Source of the DNA: Novosphingobium sp.
Lineage (GTDB): Bacteria > Pseudomonadota > Alphaproteobacteria > Sphingomonadales > Sphingomonadaceae
Reading direction: 5' to 3'
NCBI RefSeq assembly: GCF_024642085.1
Contig: NZ_JAHEBV010000001.1
Coordinates: 1-64,000, forward strand
Length of the DNA stretch: 64,000 nucleotides
The position numbers and the translations under genes are program-made. The notes below the pieces were generated by a model, which saw only the letters and a program-made list of their open reading frames with translations, searched no databases and was not told where the DNA came from. This document shows positions 1 to 7,058 of this stretch, in pieces (position 1 is the first letter of the stretch; each line of letters begins with the position of its first letter).

Positions 1-44
1 CCTTGACCGCGCCCGCCGCGCCGCTTAGGGCACGGCGCGTGGTC

Positions 45-120
45 GGGCCCTTAGCTCAGTCGGTAGAGCAACTGACTTTTAATCAGTAGGTCGCTGGTTC
101 GAACCCAGCAGGGCTCACCA
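45..120 (+). tRNA. tRNA-Lys (anticodon TTT)
   Basis: A complete cloverleaf can be read: 7-bp acceptor stem (one G-T wobble), D-arm, anticodon stem ACTGA/TCAGT enclosing loop CTTTTAA with anticodon TTT, and T-arm with GGTTCGAA. The 3' CCA is encoded at 118-120. It lies upstream of, and convergent with, the GSR response regulator gene. Confidence 0.97.
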
Positions 121-184
121 CGTTTTCATTGGCAATTTGCGCCGCCCGCTTGATCGGGCAGCCCAGGCCCTACTGGCTCAGGTG

Positions 185-571
185 CTACTGGATAGAGTGC
201 AGACCCTTGGGCCGCACTGCGGCGCCTTCGCCCATTGCCAATTTCACCGCGCCGACAATGTCGTCTGGCTGAAACGGTTTGCGAATATAGCCGATCGCGG
301 TTTCCGGGGGACTGTCGATCTGATCGGGATTGGCAGTCACGAATATGATCGTGGTTCCGTACCGTTCCGCCAATCGCCGCGCGATTTCAGGTCCGGTCGG
401 GCCGTCACGCAGATTGAGGTCCACCAAAGCAACCTTTGGTGCGCGCTCTATCCCGTCAATCCCGCCGCGATCAGCAACTATACCGACAAGGTCGTGCCCT
501 GCCTGGAGAATAATATCCTCCAGATCCAGAGCGACGAGAAACTCGTCTTCGACAATAAGAACCCCTGACAT
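185..571 (-). CDS. single-domain response regulator
   Basis: This 128-residue protein is a receiver (CheY-like) domain with no output domain. The acidic pair is at E8/D9, the predicted phosphoacceptor is D51, the switch Thr is T79 and the conserved Lys is K98. The switch region reads FVTANP, so it lacks the FATGUY signature of SdrG-type regulators. It starts 27 nt after the stop of the upstream EcfG-type sigma gene on the same strand and is probably co-transcribed with it from the GSR promoter at 1287-1312. I infer a modulatory role in the stress phosphorelay, for example as a phosphate sink or competitor of PhyR; the sequence alone does not show which kinase it partners. Confidence 0.85.
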   Translation of the reverse strand: MSGVLIVEDEFLVALDLEDIILQAGHDLVGIVADRGGIDGIERAPKVALVDLNLRDGPTGPEIARRLAERYGTTIIFVTANPDQIDSPPETAIGYIRKPFQPDDIVGAVKLAMGEGAAVRPKGLHSIQ

Positions 572-598
572 GACTTTTTACCCGTATGAAGGTTGGCT

Positions 599-1252
599 TC
601 AGGCGGCAGCGCGCTGCGCGCTGTTATTGTTTGAAACGCGGCGCAATTCGCTGAACATCAGTTCGATTGCATCGCCTTCCATGACGAAATCGTGCCGCGC
701 GTCCGGCAGCTGGCCGCTTTCCAGTACGTTGGCAAGCATGGCGCGCGCCCGGCAAATGCGGCTTTTTACGGTGCCCAAGGCAATACCGCACACATCTGCG
801 ATCGATTCGTATGACATGTCACCGATTGCCACCAGGATGAGCGCGTCCCGGTGCGTATCGGGCAAGGTTTGCAATGCACGCGCCACGTCGGCAAGTTCAA
901 GCGAGTCTTCCTGATTGCCAAAGGTCTTGAGCGTGCGTTCAGCCATGTCCTGGTCGTATTCGCCGGTGAACCGGGCGCGGCGCGCTTCGCTGTAGAAATG
1001 GTTGCGCAGGATAGTGAAGGTCCAGGCCTTGAAATTGGTGCCCGCGCGGTAGCTTTCGCGCGCCGACCAGGCCTTCAGCAACGTCTCCTGGGCCAGATCG
1101 TCAGCACGTTCGCGGCATCCGGAAAGGGTGCGGGCAAACGCGCGCAGATGCGGGGTGACGGAGCTGAGCGCTGCGTGAAAGTCTGCATCGTTCAACGTCT
1201 CATACGGCTCACGCAGGTCGGCAGTGGCGGTGACGGTTTCAGGCTTGTTCAC
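599..1252 (-). CDS. EcfG-type ECF sigma factor (second paralogue)
   Basis: This 217-residue ECF sigma factor has region 2 at about residues 28-95 (DDLAQET, FKAWTFTILRNHF) and region 4 at about 120-178 (MSYESIADVCGIALGTVKSRICRAR). It closely resembles the EcfG protein encoded at 4524-5072, so it should recognise GGAAC/GTT promoters and be held by NepR or a relative. It carries about 37 extra residues after region 4 that the other sigma lacks. The start codon is GTG, preceded by a weak GGAA. A GGAAC-N17-TGTT promoter 35 nt upstream suggests GSR autoregulation. No nepR-like gene adjoins it. Confidence 0.9.
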   Translation of the reverse strand: MNKPETVTATADLREPYETLNDADFHAALSSVTPHLRAFARTLSGCRERADDLAQETLLKAWSARESYRAGTNFKAWTFTILRNHFYSEARRARFTGEYDQDMAERTLKTFGNQEDSLELADVARALQTLPDTHRDALILVAIGDMSYESIADVCGIALGTVKSRICRARAMLANVLESGQLPDARHDFVMEGDAIELMFSELRRVSNNNSAQRAAA

Positions 1253-1286
1253 GGATGTTCCAATCGGCAGTAATGTTCACAAGTGG

Positions 1287-1312
1287 AACACCGCTCGATT
1301 GCCAACAGTTCC
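1287..1312 (-). promoter_or_regulatory. EcfG-type promoter for second sigma gene; symmetric with a plus-strand copy
   Basis: On the minus strand GGAAC (1312-1308) and TGTT (1290-1287) are separated by 17 nt, leaving a leader of about 28 nt before the GTG at 1252. The plus strand reads GGAAC (1285-1289), 18 nt, GTTCC (1308-1312), so the same 28 bp could also fire towards phyR, with slightly long spacing. The consensus GGAAC-N16/17-(C/T)GTT is established for alphaproteobacterial EcfG. Confidence 0.75.
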
Positions 1313-1340
1313 CCAATTGTGTGCTGCTCTGACCACTTTT

Positions 1341-1377
1341 TGCGTTTTATGTGCATTTTCATGCACTTCTCAACGCA
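1341..1377. repeat. nested inverted repeat between GSR promoters
   Basis: Outer arms TGCGTT (1341-1346) and AACGCA (1372-1377) enclose inner arms GTGCAT (1351-1356) and ATGCAC (1361-1366). All arms are perfectly complementary, with 4-5 nt spacers. The element sits between the sigma promoter at 1287-1312 and the phyR promoter at 1398-1422. It could be an operator, or a terminator for leftward or rightward transcripts; there is no clear T-tract. Confidence 0.6.
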
Positions 1378-1397
1378 CCTTTTTGACGTACAGGGCC

Positions 1398-1422
1398 GGA
1401 ACAAGCCTGTCGTCACCGCGTT
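1398..1422 (+). promoter_or_regulatory. EcfG-type promoter upstream of phyR
   Basis: GGAAC at 1398-1402, a 16-nt spacer and CGTT at 1419-1422 match the EcfG consensus exactly on the plus strand. The next clear gene downstream is phyR at 1684, implying a leader of about 255 nt. Confidence 0.75.
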
Positions 1423-1683
1423 TTACGTAGTGGATTTAAGTGCAGGGGCCATTGTCGCAGTAATGCCGAACCTTCCAAGCTTTTCTGCGGGATCCGCCCT
1501 TCGGTGCGTCCGTGGTCAATCTGCGCCGCCCATGCACGGCAGCATAATCGCCAAATCATCACCGCCCACCGCGCCGCGTCCACGCTGCCCTGACTGGGCC
1601 GAGGGCGGTTGCTCTTGTGCGCTGGACGCATTACCAATCCACCTGCCGATGGCCCTGGGCCGTCCTATCTAGCGAGAACACCA
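1423..1683 (+). other. long leader or gene-free stretch before phyR
   Basis: About 260 bp lie between the consensus promoter and the phyR start. Short open frames exist, but none has a ribosome binding site or recognisable protein. The last bases before phyR are AGCGAGAACACCA, a weak ribosome binding site. Confidence 0.4.
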
Positions 1684-2478
1684 ATGGACTTCAGACAAGC
1701 TCTTTCCGAAAGGCTGCCTTTGCTGCGCCGTTATGCGCGTGCGCTGTCGGGATCACAGCATTCGGGCGATGCCTATGTGCGCGAGCTGCTGGAAGCTGCA
1801 ATTGCGGACAACGACCTGCGTAACGAGATTGCCGATGGCCGCGTGGCGCTGTATCGCGCTTTCACGCGAGTATGGTCACTAGGCCACGTTGAACTGGCGC
1901 ATCAGGGCGGCCCCGCCGACGCCACCGATGCCGAGGCGACCGCCCAGGCGCGGCTTGACCGGATTCCGCCCGAACACCGGCAGGCGCTGCTGCTGACCAC
2001 GATGGAAGAGTTTTCCGAACGCGAAGCCGGAGAAATCCTTGGTCTTGAGGCCGAAGAAGTCGCCGCGCTGGTCGCCCGCGCAGTTTCTGAAATTGACGAA
2101 GAAACGGCAACTCAGGTCCTGATCATCGAGGATGAGCCCCTGATTGCGATGCAGCTGGAAGCCTTGGTCAGCGATCTTGGCCATACGGTTGTGGCCACTG
2201 CTTCGACCCGCACCCAGGCGGTCGATGCCTTTGCGCGCACTTCGCCCGGTCTGGTGCTGGCAGATATTCAGCTCGCTGATCAGAGCAGCGGAATCGATGC
2301 GGTCGAAGATATCCTCAAGATGGGTGCGGTGCCCGTCGTATTTGTGACCGCCTATCCCGAACGGCTGCTGACCGGCGAACGGCCCGAACCGACTTACCTG
2401 GTGACCAAGCCGTTTCGCGAAGACACGCTGCGCGCGGCAATCAGCCAGGCGCTGTTCTTCGGTTCAACAGCGCAATAA
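1684..2478 (+). CDS. phyR: PhyR, anti-anti-sigma response regulator of the general stress response
   Basis: This 264-residue protein has the diagnostic PhyR layout: an N-terminal ECF-sigma-like domain (about 1-137) that lacks a functional DNA-binding role in the family, followed by a C-terminal receiver (about 143-264). Receiver residues are E149/D150, phosphoacceptor D194, T222 and K242. In the family, phosphorylated PhyR binds NepR through the sigma-like domain and releases EcfG. The ATG at 1684 starts exactly where family homology begins (DFRQALSERLPLLRRYARAL); an upstream in-frame extension to 1609 is not protein-like. It converges with the kinase gene, with 5 nt between stops, and nepR-ecfG lies just beyond. 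Confidence 0.96.
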   Translation: MDFRQALSERLPLLRRYARALSGSQHSGDAYVRELLEAAIADNDLRNEIADGRVALYRAFTRVWSLGHVELAHQGGPADATDAEATAQARLDRIPPEHRQALLLTTMEEFSEREAGEILGLEAEEVAALVARAVSEIDEETATQVLIIEDEPLIAMQLEALVSDLGHTVVATASTRTQAVDAFARTSPGLVLADIQLADQSSGIDAVEDILKMGAVPVVFVTAYPERLLTGERPEPTYLVTKPFREDTLRAAISQALFFGSTAQ

Positions 2479-2483
2479 GTCAG

Positions 2484-4166
2484 TCAAGCGCCGGTGGTGG
2501 CCGAGCCCCTGAGCGAGAACTCGCTCAGGGTGCGCACCGGCACTTTGAGAATGCAAGTCACCCCTTCTGCATTGAACTTCAGATCGACGGGTGACCGCAG
2601 TTCGTGGCTGACGATCTTTTCGATCAGGTCCAGGCCAAAGCCGCGCCGCTTGGGCTCGGCAACAGGCGGCCCGCCATGCTCGCGCCAGGAAACTTCGCAG
2701 ATTTCGGGCGTTAGCAGCTGCCATGTGATCGAAACGCGGCCCTGCGGCACACTGAGCGCACCGTACTTGGCGGCATTGGTCGCCAGTTCGTGCAAGGCCA
2801 GACCCAAGGACATCGCATCGTTGGGACCCAAGGCTGTATCCGGGCCTTCAACGGTGACGTGGGTATCGGCAACATCGAGATAGGGGGCCAGTTCCGAGGT
2901 CACGACTTCGCGTACCGGCGCATCTTTCCAGTCCCGCTGCGACAGCAAATCGTGCGTTGCCGACAGCGCGCGCAGGCGGCCGTTGAGCCCTTCGGCAAAA
3001 TCATCAAGCGACTGTGACCGCCGGCGCGTGAGCGCGACGATTGACAGCACATTGGCCAGCGTATTCTTGACCCGGTGGTTAAGCTCGCGCGTAAGCGAGT
3101 TGCGGATCGCTTCCTGCGAAGCCAATGACTCCAGCACTTTGCGATCATCAGCGGCGCGGTTGATTATCAGCGTGGCGATGATCAGCAGCAGAAGACTAAC
3201 CACCGTGCCGGCGATCAGAACGCTGACCGACGCAAGCGTCAGCCCGGGCCGTTCATTGGACGTTGCAACCAGGGTCCAGGTATGATCGCCAAAAGTGACA
3301 TTGCGTTCCATCCGGGCGCGTTCGCGGAAGGTTCGGTCTACTTTTGCCAGGATATTTTCGGGTGTCGGAGGACCATCGTAAAGCGCGATGGCAGCGCGCC
3401 CGCTGTAAAAGCTGGTCTCAACCGCATCAAGGAACTCTTGTGCGCGGATCGGAGAGTAGACAAACCCCTTGAGCTGATCGCGCAGTTCTTCACCATCCGC
3501 GCCCCGGGCAAAAACAGGGACATAGATCAGAACCCCGGCACTATCAGCGCGGCCCTCGTCCTGGATCAGGTGGACTTTGCCAGTCACGGTGGGCCGCCCA
3601 GTCTTGAACGCTTTCAGCAATGCAGTGCGCCGAACCGGTTCTGAAGCCATGTCGAAACCTACAGCGCGCATGTTCGCAGCCGTCTGCGGCTCGATTAGTC
3701 CGATGATTGCCATATCGGTTTGCGGGCTGGCCGGTGCAGGCCGTACCGCTACCTTCGCGCGCGGAAACCGGACCCGCAAGTCCTTGGCGACACGAGACGC
3801 GTCGCTGCCTTTGGCCCACTGTGCCCAGCCCATGCCCAAGGTACCCTTGGATTGGTTGTCCGCACTCATATCTTCGACGAACTGGGCAAAATCACCGTCG
3901 TTGACAGACGAACGCACCGACAGCACCGATGCGGCAGCGCTGAGGTAGGCGATGTTCTCGTTCGCTTTGCGGCGCAGTTCGCTGGCCAGCGTGGTGGTGT
4001 CGCGATCAAGCTCGAGACGCCGCGCCTCGCTGTCGGCCATCTCTATGTTGAACACAAATAGCAGCGTGATCACGATCCCCAGCCCGAACAAGGCGAACGG
4101 AAGACCGCGCGGATAGCGCAGAAACCATGCCTGACCCTGAACCCGTTTTTCGAGCTGCTGTTCCAT
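2484..4166 (-). CDS. phyK: CHASE-domain HWE histidine kinase, PhyK-like
   Basis: This protein of about 560 residues (ATG at 4166) has a transmembrane helix near 23-40, a periplasmic CHASE-like sensor (about 45-305), a second helix (about 311-337) and a cytoplasmic HWE kinase. The phosphoacceptor motif LNHRVKN places the His near 364. The N-box HELATNAAKYG is near 459, W-x-E near 494-496, and the G-box GFGLDLIEK near 509. Its place between phyR and nepR-ecfG matches GSR sensor kinases, which phosphorylate PhyR in response to envelope or environmental signals. The signal is not evident from sequence. An upstream GTG at 4205 is possible but less likely. GGAAC-N16-GGTT on the minus strand (4271-4247) could give GSR feedback. 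Confidence 0.88.
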   Translation of the reverse strand: MEQQLEKRVQGQAWFLRYPRGLPFALFGLGIVITLLFVFNIEMADSEARRLELDRDTTTLASELRRKANENIAYLSAAASVLSVRSSVNDGDFAQFVEDMSADNQSKGTLGMGWAQWAKGSDASRVAKDLRVRFPRAKVAVRPAPASPQTDMAIIGLIEPQTAANMRAVGFDMASEPVRRTALLKAFKTGRPTVTGKVHLIQDEGRADSAGVLIYVPVFARGADGEELRDQLKGFVYSPIRAQEFLDAVETSFYSGRAAIALYDGPPTPENILAKVDRTFRERARMERNVTFGDHTWTLVATSNERPGLTLASVSVLIAGTVVSLLLLIIATLIINRAADDRKVLESLASQEAIRNSLTRELNHRVKNTLANVLSIVALTRRRSQSLDDFAEGLNGRLRALSATHDLLSQRDWKDAPVREVVTSELAPYLDVADTHVTVEGPDTALGPNDAMSLGLALHELATNAAKYGALSVPQGRVSITWQLLTPEICEVSWREHGGPPVAEPKRRGFGLDLIEKIVSHELRSPVDLKFNAEGVTCILKVPVRTLSEFSLRGSATTGA

Positions 4167-4244
4167 ATTCCCAAACCGGCAGCCGCTGGGCCGCCTAATC
4201 ACCAAAAATCACGAATGAGGCAGCCAAGATGATCCCCACGAGAT

Positions 4245-4271
4245 GGAACCATAGCCCAGATCGATTGTTCC
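4245..4271. promoter_or_regulatory. symmetric EcfG-type promoter between phyK and nepR-ecfG
   Basis: On the plus strand GGAAC (4245-4249), a 16-nt spacer and TGTT (4266-4269) precede nepR by about 64 nt. The 27 bp read GGAAC-N17-GTTCC, so the minus strand also carries GGAAC with GTT at the right distance, pointing at phyK. The plus-strand reading is the stronger match. Confidence 0.75.
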
Positions 4272-4333
4272 CTGTCTAGGACATTGCGAGCAAGCATTTT
4301 AATCAAACCGGTGCTAAGGAGGCACAACGCCTC

Positions 4334-4531
4334 GTGGAGTTGATGTTGACACAGCGAAAACCAGGATCGGCCATTCCCGGCACCGAAGGCTTTTCTTCGC
4401 GCGGCCCGGACAATCGGCCGCCGGGTTGGGCAGACGGTCTGCGCAAACTTTATGACAGCGTCGTGAGCGAACCTTTGCCTGACAGCTTCGACGACCTGTT
4501 GAAGAAGCTTGATCAGGCCGACGATGCCTGA
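4334..4531 (+). CDS. nepR: NepR anti-sigma factor
   Basis: This 65-residue protein carries the NepR core (LRKLY...V..EPLPDSFDDLLKKL), two short amphipathic helices which in the family clamp EcfG and, under stress, phosphorylated PhyR. A strong AAGGAGG (4316-4322) lies 11 nt before the GTG at 4334; the ATG at 4343 would be 20 nt away, so GTG is preferred. Its 3' end overlaps ecfG by 8 nt, indicating translational coupling of anti-sigma and sigma. A GSR promoter lies upstream. Confidence 0.93.
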   Translation: MELMLTQRKPGSAIPGTEGFSSRGPDNRPPGWADGLRKLYDSVVSEPLPDSFDDLLKKLDQADDA

Positions 4532-5072
4532 TCGGCAGTCCCGCGCACCAGGCGCAGCACCCGTCGCCGATGCTTTCCGCAGCGATCTTCTGGCCCTGCT
4601 GCCGCATATGCGCGCCTTTGCGCGCGGGTTGTGCGGCCGGCCCGAGCAGGCCGACGATCTGGTCCAGGAAACCGTGATGCGGGCGTGGACCGCGCGCGAT
4701 AGCTTCACCCCCGGCACATCGATGAAGGCGTGGACTTTTACAATCATGCGCAACCATTTTCTGAATGACCTGCGCAAGAATCGCCGGCAGACCCAGCTCG
4801 ATCCCGAGGTGGCAGAAACAACGTTGATCGCCAGGGCCACGCAGGAAGAAGGTGTCCATATAAACGATCTTCAACGCGCGTTGGACAAACTGCCCGATGA
4901 ACGGCGCGAGGCGCTTCTGCTGGTTGGGGCAGGCGGCTTTTCCTATGAAGAAGCAGCCAACATCTGCGGCGTTCCCATTGGCACGATGAAAAGCCGGGTC
5001 GCACGCGGCCGCTCACAACTTTACGCCATACTTGAACCGGAAGAAGGCAGCCCGGCTTACAGCATTGCCTGA
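4524..5072 (+). CDS. ecfG: EcfG general stress sigma factor
   Basis: This 182-residue ECF sigma factor has region 2 at about 22-90 (DDLVQETVMRAW, KAWTFTIMRNHF) and region 4 at about 113-170 (FSYEEAANICGVPIGTMKSRVARGR). The ATG at 4524 lies inside nepR, eight bases before its end, the usual coupled arrangement. An earlier in-frame start at 4509 would overlap more and adds no conserved sequence. It is followed by a hairpin and the convergent sodB. Being coupled to nepR it is the likely principal GSR sigma; the gene at 599-1252 is an accessory copy. Confidence 0.95.
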   Translation: MPDRQSRAPGAAPVADAFRSDLLALLPHMRAFARGLCGRPEQADDLVQETVMRAWTARDSFTPGTSMKAWTFTIMRNHFLNDLRKNRRQTQLDPEVAETTLIARATQEEGVHINDLQRALDKLPDERREALLLVGAGGFSYEEAANICGVPIGTMKSRVARGRSQLYAILEPEEGSPAYSIA

Positions 5073-5088
5073 TCAGCAGAAGTGATCG

Positions 5089-5116
5089 GGCCCGAGCGGT
5101 AGTCCGCCCGGACCCG
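5089..5116. terminator. hairpin between convergent ecfG and sodB
   Basis: Arms 5089-5100 and 5105-5116 are complementary with two mismatches around the loop TAGT, a GC-rich stem in the gap between two convergent stops. There is no strong T-run on either side, so it may work as a bidirectional or Rho-assisted terminator. Confidence 0.5.
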
Positions 5117-5121
5117 GCCTG

Positions 5122-5733
5122 TTATTCCGGATAAACCCAGAAATCAGGGTCGGCGAACCGTTCATCGGCAAAGTTCCAGTTCAGCAGCCCGGCCGCGGCG
5201 GTCAGATAGGCTTTGCGATCGTTCTGCCGGTCCAGATAATAGGCATGCTCCCACACGTCGACCACCAGCAACGGGCGCGCTGTTCCGGTGAGCGGGCAAC
5301 CGGCATCGTGCGTTGTTGCGATGCTGAGGGCATCGCCGTCCGCTAGTAGCCAGGCCCAGCCGGATCCAAAGTGCCCTTCAGCTTCGGTCAGCAATTTCTC
5401 TGTCATGGCGGCGAAAGACCCGAATGATGCGTCGATCGCTGCGGCAAGCGCGGAACCTGGTTTGCCGCTTTGGGGGGTCAGGCTATGCCAGTAAAAGCCG
5501 TGGTTCCACGCTTGGGCTGCCGCGTTGAACAGCTTTTGATCCTTGCTGGACGCCGCATCCTTCACCACCGCGTTAAGGTTGGCATCGTCCAGCGGCGTTC
5601 CCTTGATCGCGGCGTTAGCCTTGTCGACGTAGCCTTTATGATGCTTGCCGTAATGAAAGCCGATCGTTTCAGCTGAAATCGCAGGTTCGAGGGCGTCTTG
5701 CGCATAAGGCAACGGAAGAAGCGTAATGGCCAT
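5122..5733 (-). CDS. sodB: iron superoxide dismutase
   Basis: This 203-residue protein converts superoxide to hydrogen peroxide and oxygen in the cytoplasm. Metal ligands are H27, H78 (WNH), D159 and H163 (DVWEHAYY). Gln 74 in the AAQAWNH segment is the position typical of iron rather than manganese enzymes. The ATG is preceded by a GGAGAT ribosome binding site. It adjoins the stress sigma locus, but I could not find a GGAAC/CGTT promoter before it, so GSR control is not supported. Confidence 0.96.
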   Translation of the reverse strand: MAITLLPLPYAQDALEPAISAETIGFHYGKHHKGYVDKANAAIKGTPLDDANLNAVVKDAASSKDQKLFNAAAQAWNHGFYWHSLTPQSGKPGSALAAAIDASFGSFAAMTEKLLTEAEGHFGSGWAWLLADGDALSIATTHDAGCPLTGTARPLLVVDVWEHAYYLDRQNDRKAYLTAAAGLLNWNFADERFADPDFWVYPE

Positions 5734-5777
5734 GGAAGATCTCCGGTTTTGAAAAGCAGCACAGGCTGCAAACGTGA

Positions 5778-5812
5778 CTTGGGGGCGTCAGCAAAAGCTG
5801 TCCGCCCCCAAG
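5778..5812 (-). terminator. strong hairpin downstream of GlsB/YeaQ gene
   Basis: Perfect arms CTTGGGGGCG (5778-5787) and CGCCCCCAAG (5803-5812) surround an inner CAGC/GCTG stem with loop AAAA. It lies between the stop of the YeaQ-type gene and the start of sodB on the same strand. No T-tract follows, so it may instead be an RNA processing or stabilising element in the sodB leader. Confidence 0.5.
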
Positions 5813-5864
5813 CCTGGTTCCAGATCCGGTGACGACGGGGCGCCTCCGGATGGGTGTGAAATGC

Positions 5865-6134
5865 TTAGCGAACCGAACCGCGACGGAAGAGGTTCACAAT
5901 GGCGAGCAGAATGACCGCGCCGATGAACGACGAAACCAGCGACATTACGTCAAACGAACCGCTGGTGATTGGCGCGCCGCCGATCAGCGGGGTAACCAGG
6001 AAACCGGCGATCAGCGCGCCTACGATACCGACCACGACGTTAAGAATGATGCCCTGCTGGCCATCGGTGCGCATGACCATGCTGGCCAGCCAGCCGATGA
6101 TGCCGCCAACGATAAGTAGAATGATAAGTCCCAT
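5865..6134 (-). CDS. GlsB/YeaQ/YmgE family stress membrane protein
   Basis: This 89-residue protein consists of three hydrophobic segments (about 1-20, 28-52, 63-83) with glycine-rich turns (GGIIGWLASMVM, GIVGALIAGF), the pattern of the transglycosylase-associated GlsB/YeaQ family of small inner-membrane stress proteins. Its biochemical role is not established. A consensus EcfG promoter (GGAAC-N16-CGTT) ends 37 nt before the ATG, giving good sequence support for GSR control. Confidence 0.88.
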   Translation of the reverse strand: MGLIILLIVGGIIGWLASMVMRTDGQQGIILNVVVGIVGALIAGFLVTPLIGGAPITSGSFDVMSLVSSFIGAVILLAIVNLFRRGSVR

Positions 6135-6171
6135 GTTGAAATGTCCTTTGCCTGCTGTTCCTGCCTTCCAA

Positions 6172-6196
6172 AACGGACCATCGCGGCAAAGGTTCC
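6172..6196 (-). promoter_or_regulatory. EcfG-type promoter of the GlsB/YeaQ gene
   Basis: On the minus strand GGAAC (6196-6192), a 16-nt spacer and CGTT (6175-6172) match the consensus exactly, about 38 nt before the start at 6134. Confidence 0.82.
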
Positions 6197-6379
6197 TTGC
6201 GGTTGCGACGGCGCCGATTTCGCCATCGAAAAGGTCGCCCGGCGCATGGCATGGGCCATGGCCCGCTTTTCAAGATAAGCGTTGGGCGTTCCTGCCAGTT
6301 CCGGCGCAAGTTTCCCCCCCTTAGTGCGGATTATGGAATCCCGCGCGCGAGGATTGACGCCGATGCGGCAGCAGGCCGG

Positions 6380-6404
6380 GGAACGCTTTTAGTTGCGCCG
6401 TGTT
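6380..6404 (+). promoter_or_regulatory. EcfG-type promoter of small stress operon
   Basis: GGAAC (6380-6384), a 16-nt spacer and TGTT (6401-6404) lie about 60 nt before the ATG at 6464. Three consecutive small genes follow up to a terminator at 7391. The rest of the 6135-6463 gap shows nothing else beyond the opposing promoter at 6172-6196. Confidence 0.75.
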
Positions 6405-6463
6405 CTTACAAGCAGAACGGCTGCCCTGCGGCCCTAATCCTGAATGATGCGGAGCTTGCTTCG

Positions 6464-6715
6464 ATGGCCGGTCCACTTTTCGCCCTTATTCTGCTTGGCT
6501 GCACAGATGCCGGGGATGGATGCACGCGCCTTGATGCGCCGGTGCAGACCTTTGACAGCCGCGCACAATGCGAAAGCGGGCAGGAAGCGGCGCTGGCTTC
6601 TGAGGTGTCGCTCCGTGCGGATTACCCCACAGTAACCGCGCATTGCCGCGTGCAACTGGCAACGCGAAAAATAGACCGGCAACCGCGCCGATTAGCCATG
6701 AGCGCGTCGCGCTGA
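6464..6715 (+). CDS. small cysteine-containing secreted or membrane-anchored protein, unknown
   Basis: This 83-residue protein has a short hydrophobic N-terminus (MAGPLFALILLGC) followed by four more cysteine-containing positions. It could be a short lipoprotein (LLGC) or a periplasmic protein. I do not recognise a family. The start is supported by its position 60 nt after an EcfG promoter and 17 nt spacing to the next gene; an upstream in-frame extension to 6197 would run through that promoter and is unlikely. Confidence 0.55.
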   Translation: MAGPLFALILLGCTDAGDGCTRLDAPVQTFDSRAQCESGQEAALASEVSLRADYPTVTAHCRVQLATRKIDRQPRRLAMSASR

Positions 6716-6731
6716 AAATTGGAGTGAGATC

Positions 6732-7037
6732 ATGAAGTCATTTACCTCATTGCTGCTTTCGGGCCAGATTGCTGACACGATTGAGCGTTTAGTGCCTGAC
6801 AATCCGTTGCTCCGCTCTGGCGCAACCGCGATTGCGGCGCGCTGGGCGGTGCGATCGGTCCCCGCCGCCCTGGCTATCGTAGCGGCTGGCGCGGCCTATC
6901 GTTATTTGACCAAGGATAACGCCGCGCCAAAGCGCAAGATTTCGGCACGGACTGCCCGGACCGGCGCTGCAAAGAGCGTGCGAACCAAGGCCCGAGCCGC
7001 TCGTTCCAAACCTGTGGCCGTTTCCGCCGCAGCTTGA
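6732..7037 (+). CDS. small membrane protein with basic Ala/Lys/Arg tail, unknown
   Basis: This 101-residue protein starts at an ATG with a good GGAGTGAGATC leader. Residues 1-35 look amphipathic, about 37-58 form a likely membrane helix (AVRSVPAALAIVAAGAAYRYL), and residues 64-96 form a strongly basic tail rich in Lys, Arg and Ala. The tail could contact nucleic acid or phospholipid. It lies between two other small genes in the probable GSR operon. No function can be assigned. Confidence 0.75.
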   Translation: MKSFTSLLLSGQIADTIERLVPDNPLLRSGATAIAARWAVRSVPAALAIVAAGAAYRYLTKDNAAPKRKISARTARTGAAKSVRTKARAARSKPVAVSAAA

Positions 7038-7058
7038 TCCGGATTTAGGAGAACTTTA

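Noticed and set aside
185..571. Assignment of the lone response regulator to the FATGUY (SdrG-like) group
   Set aside because: The switch region reads FVTANP rather than the PFxFATG-type sequence that defines the group.
5734..5864. EcfG promoter for sodB
   Set aside because: A GGAAC is present on the minus strand (about 5821-5817), but the bases 16-17 nt on are CAGC/AGCT, not (C/T)GTT.
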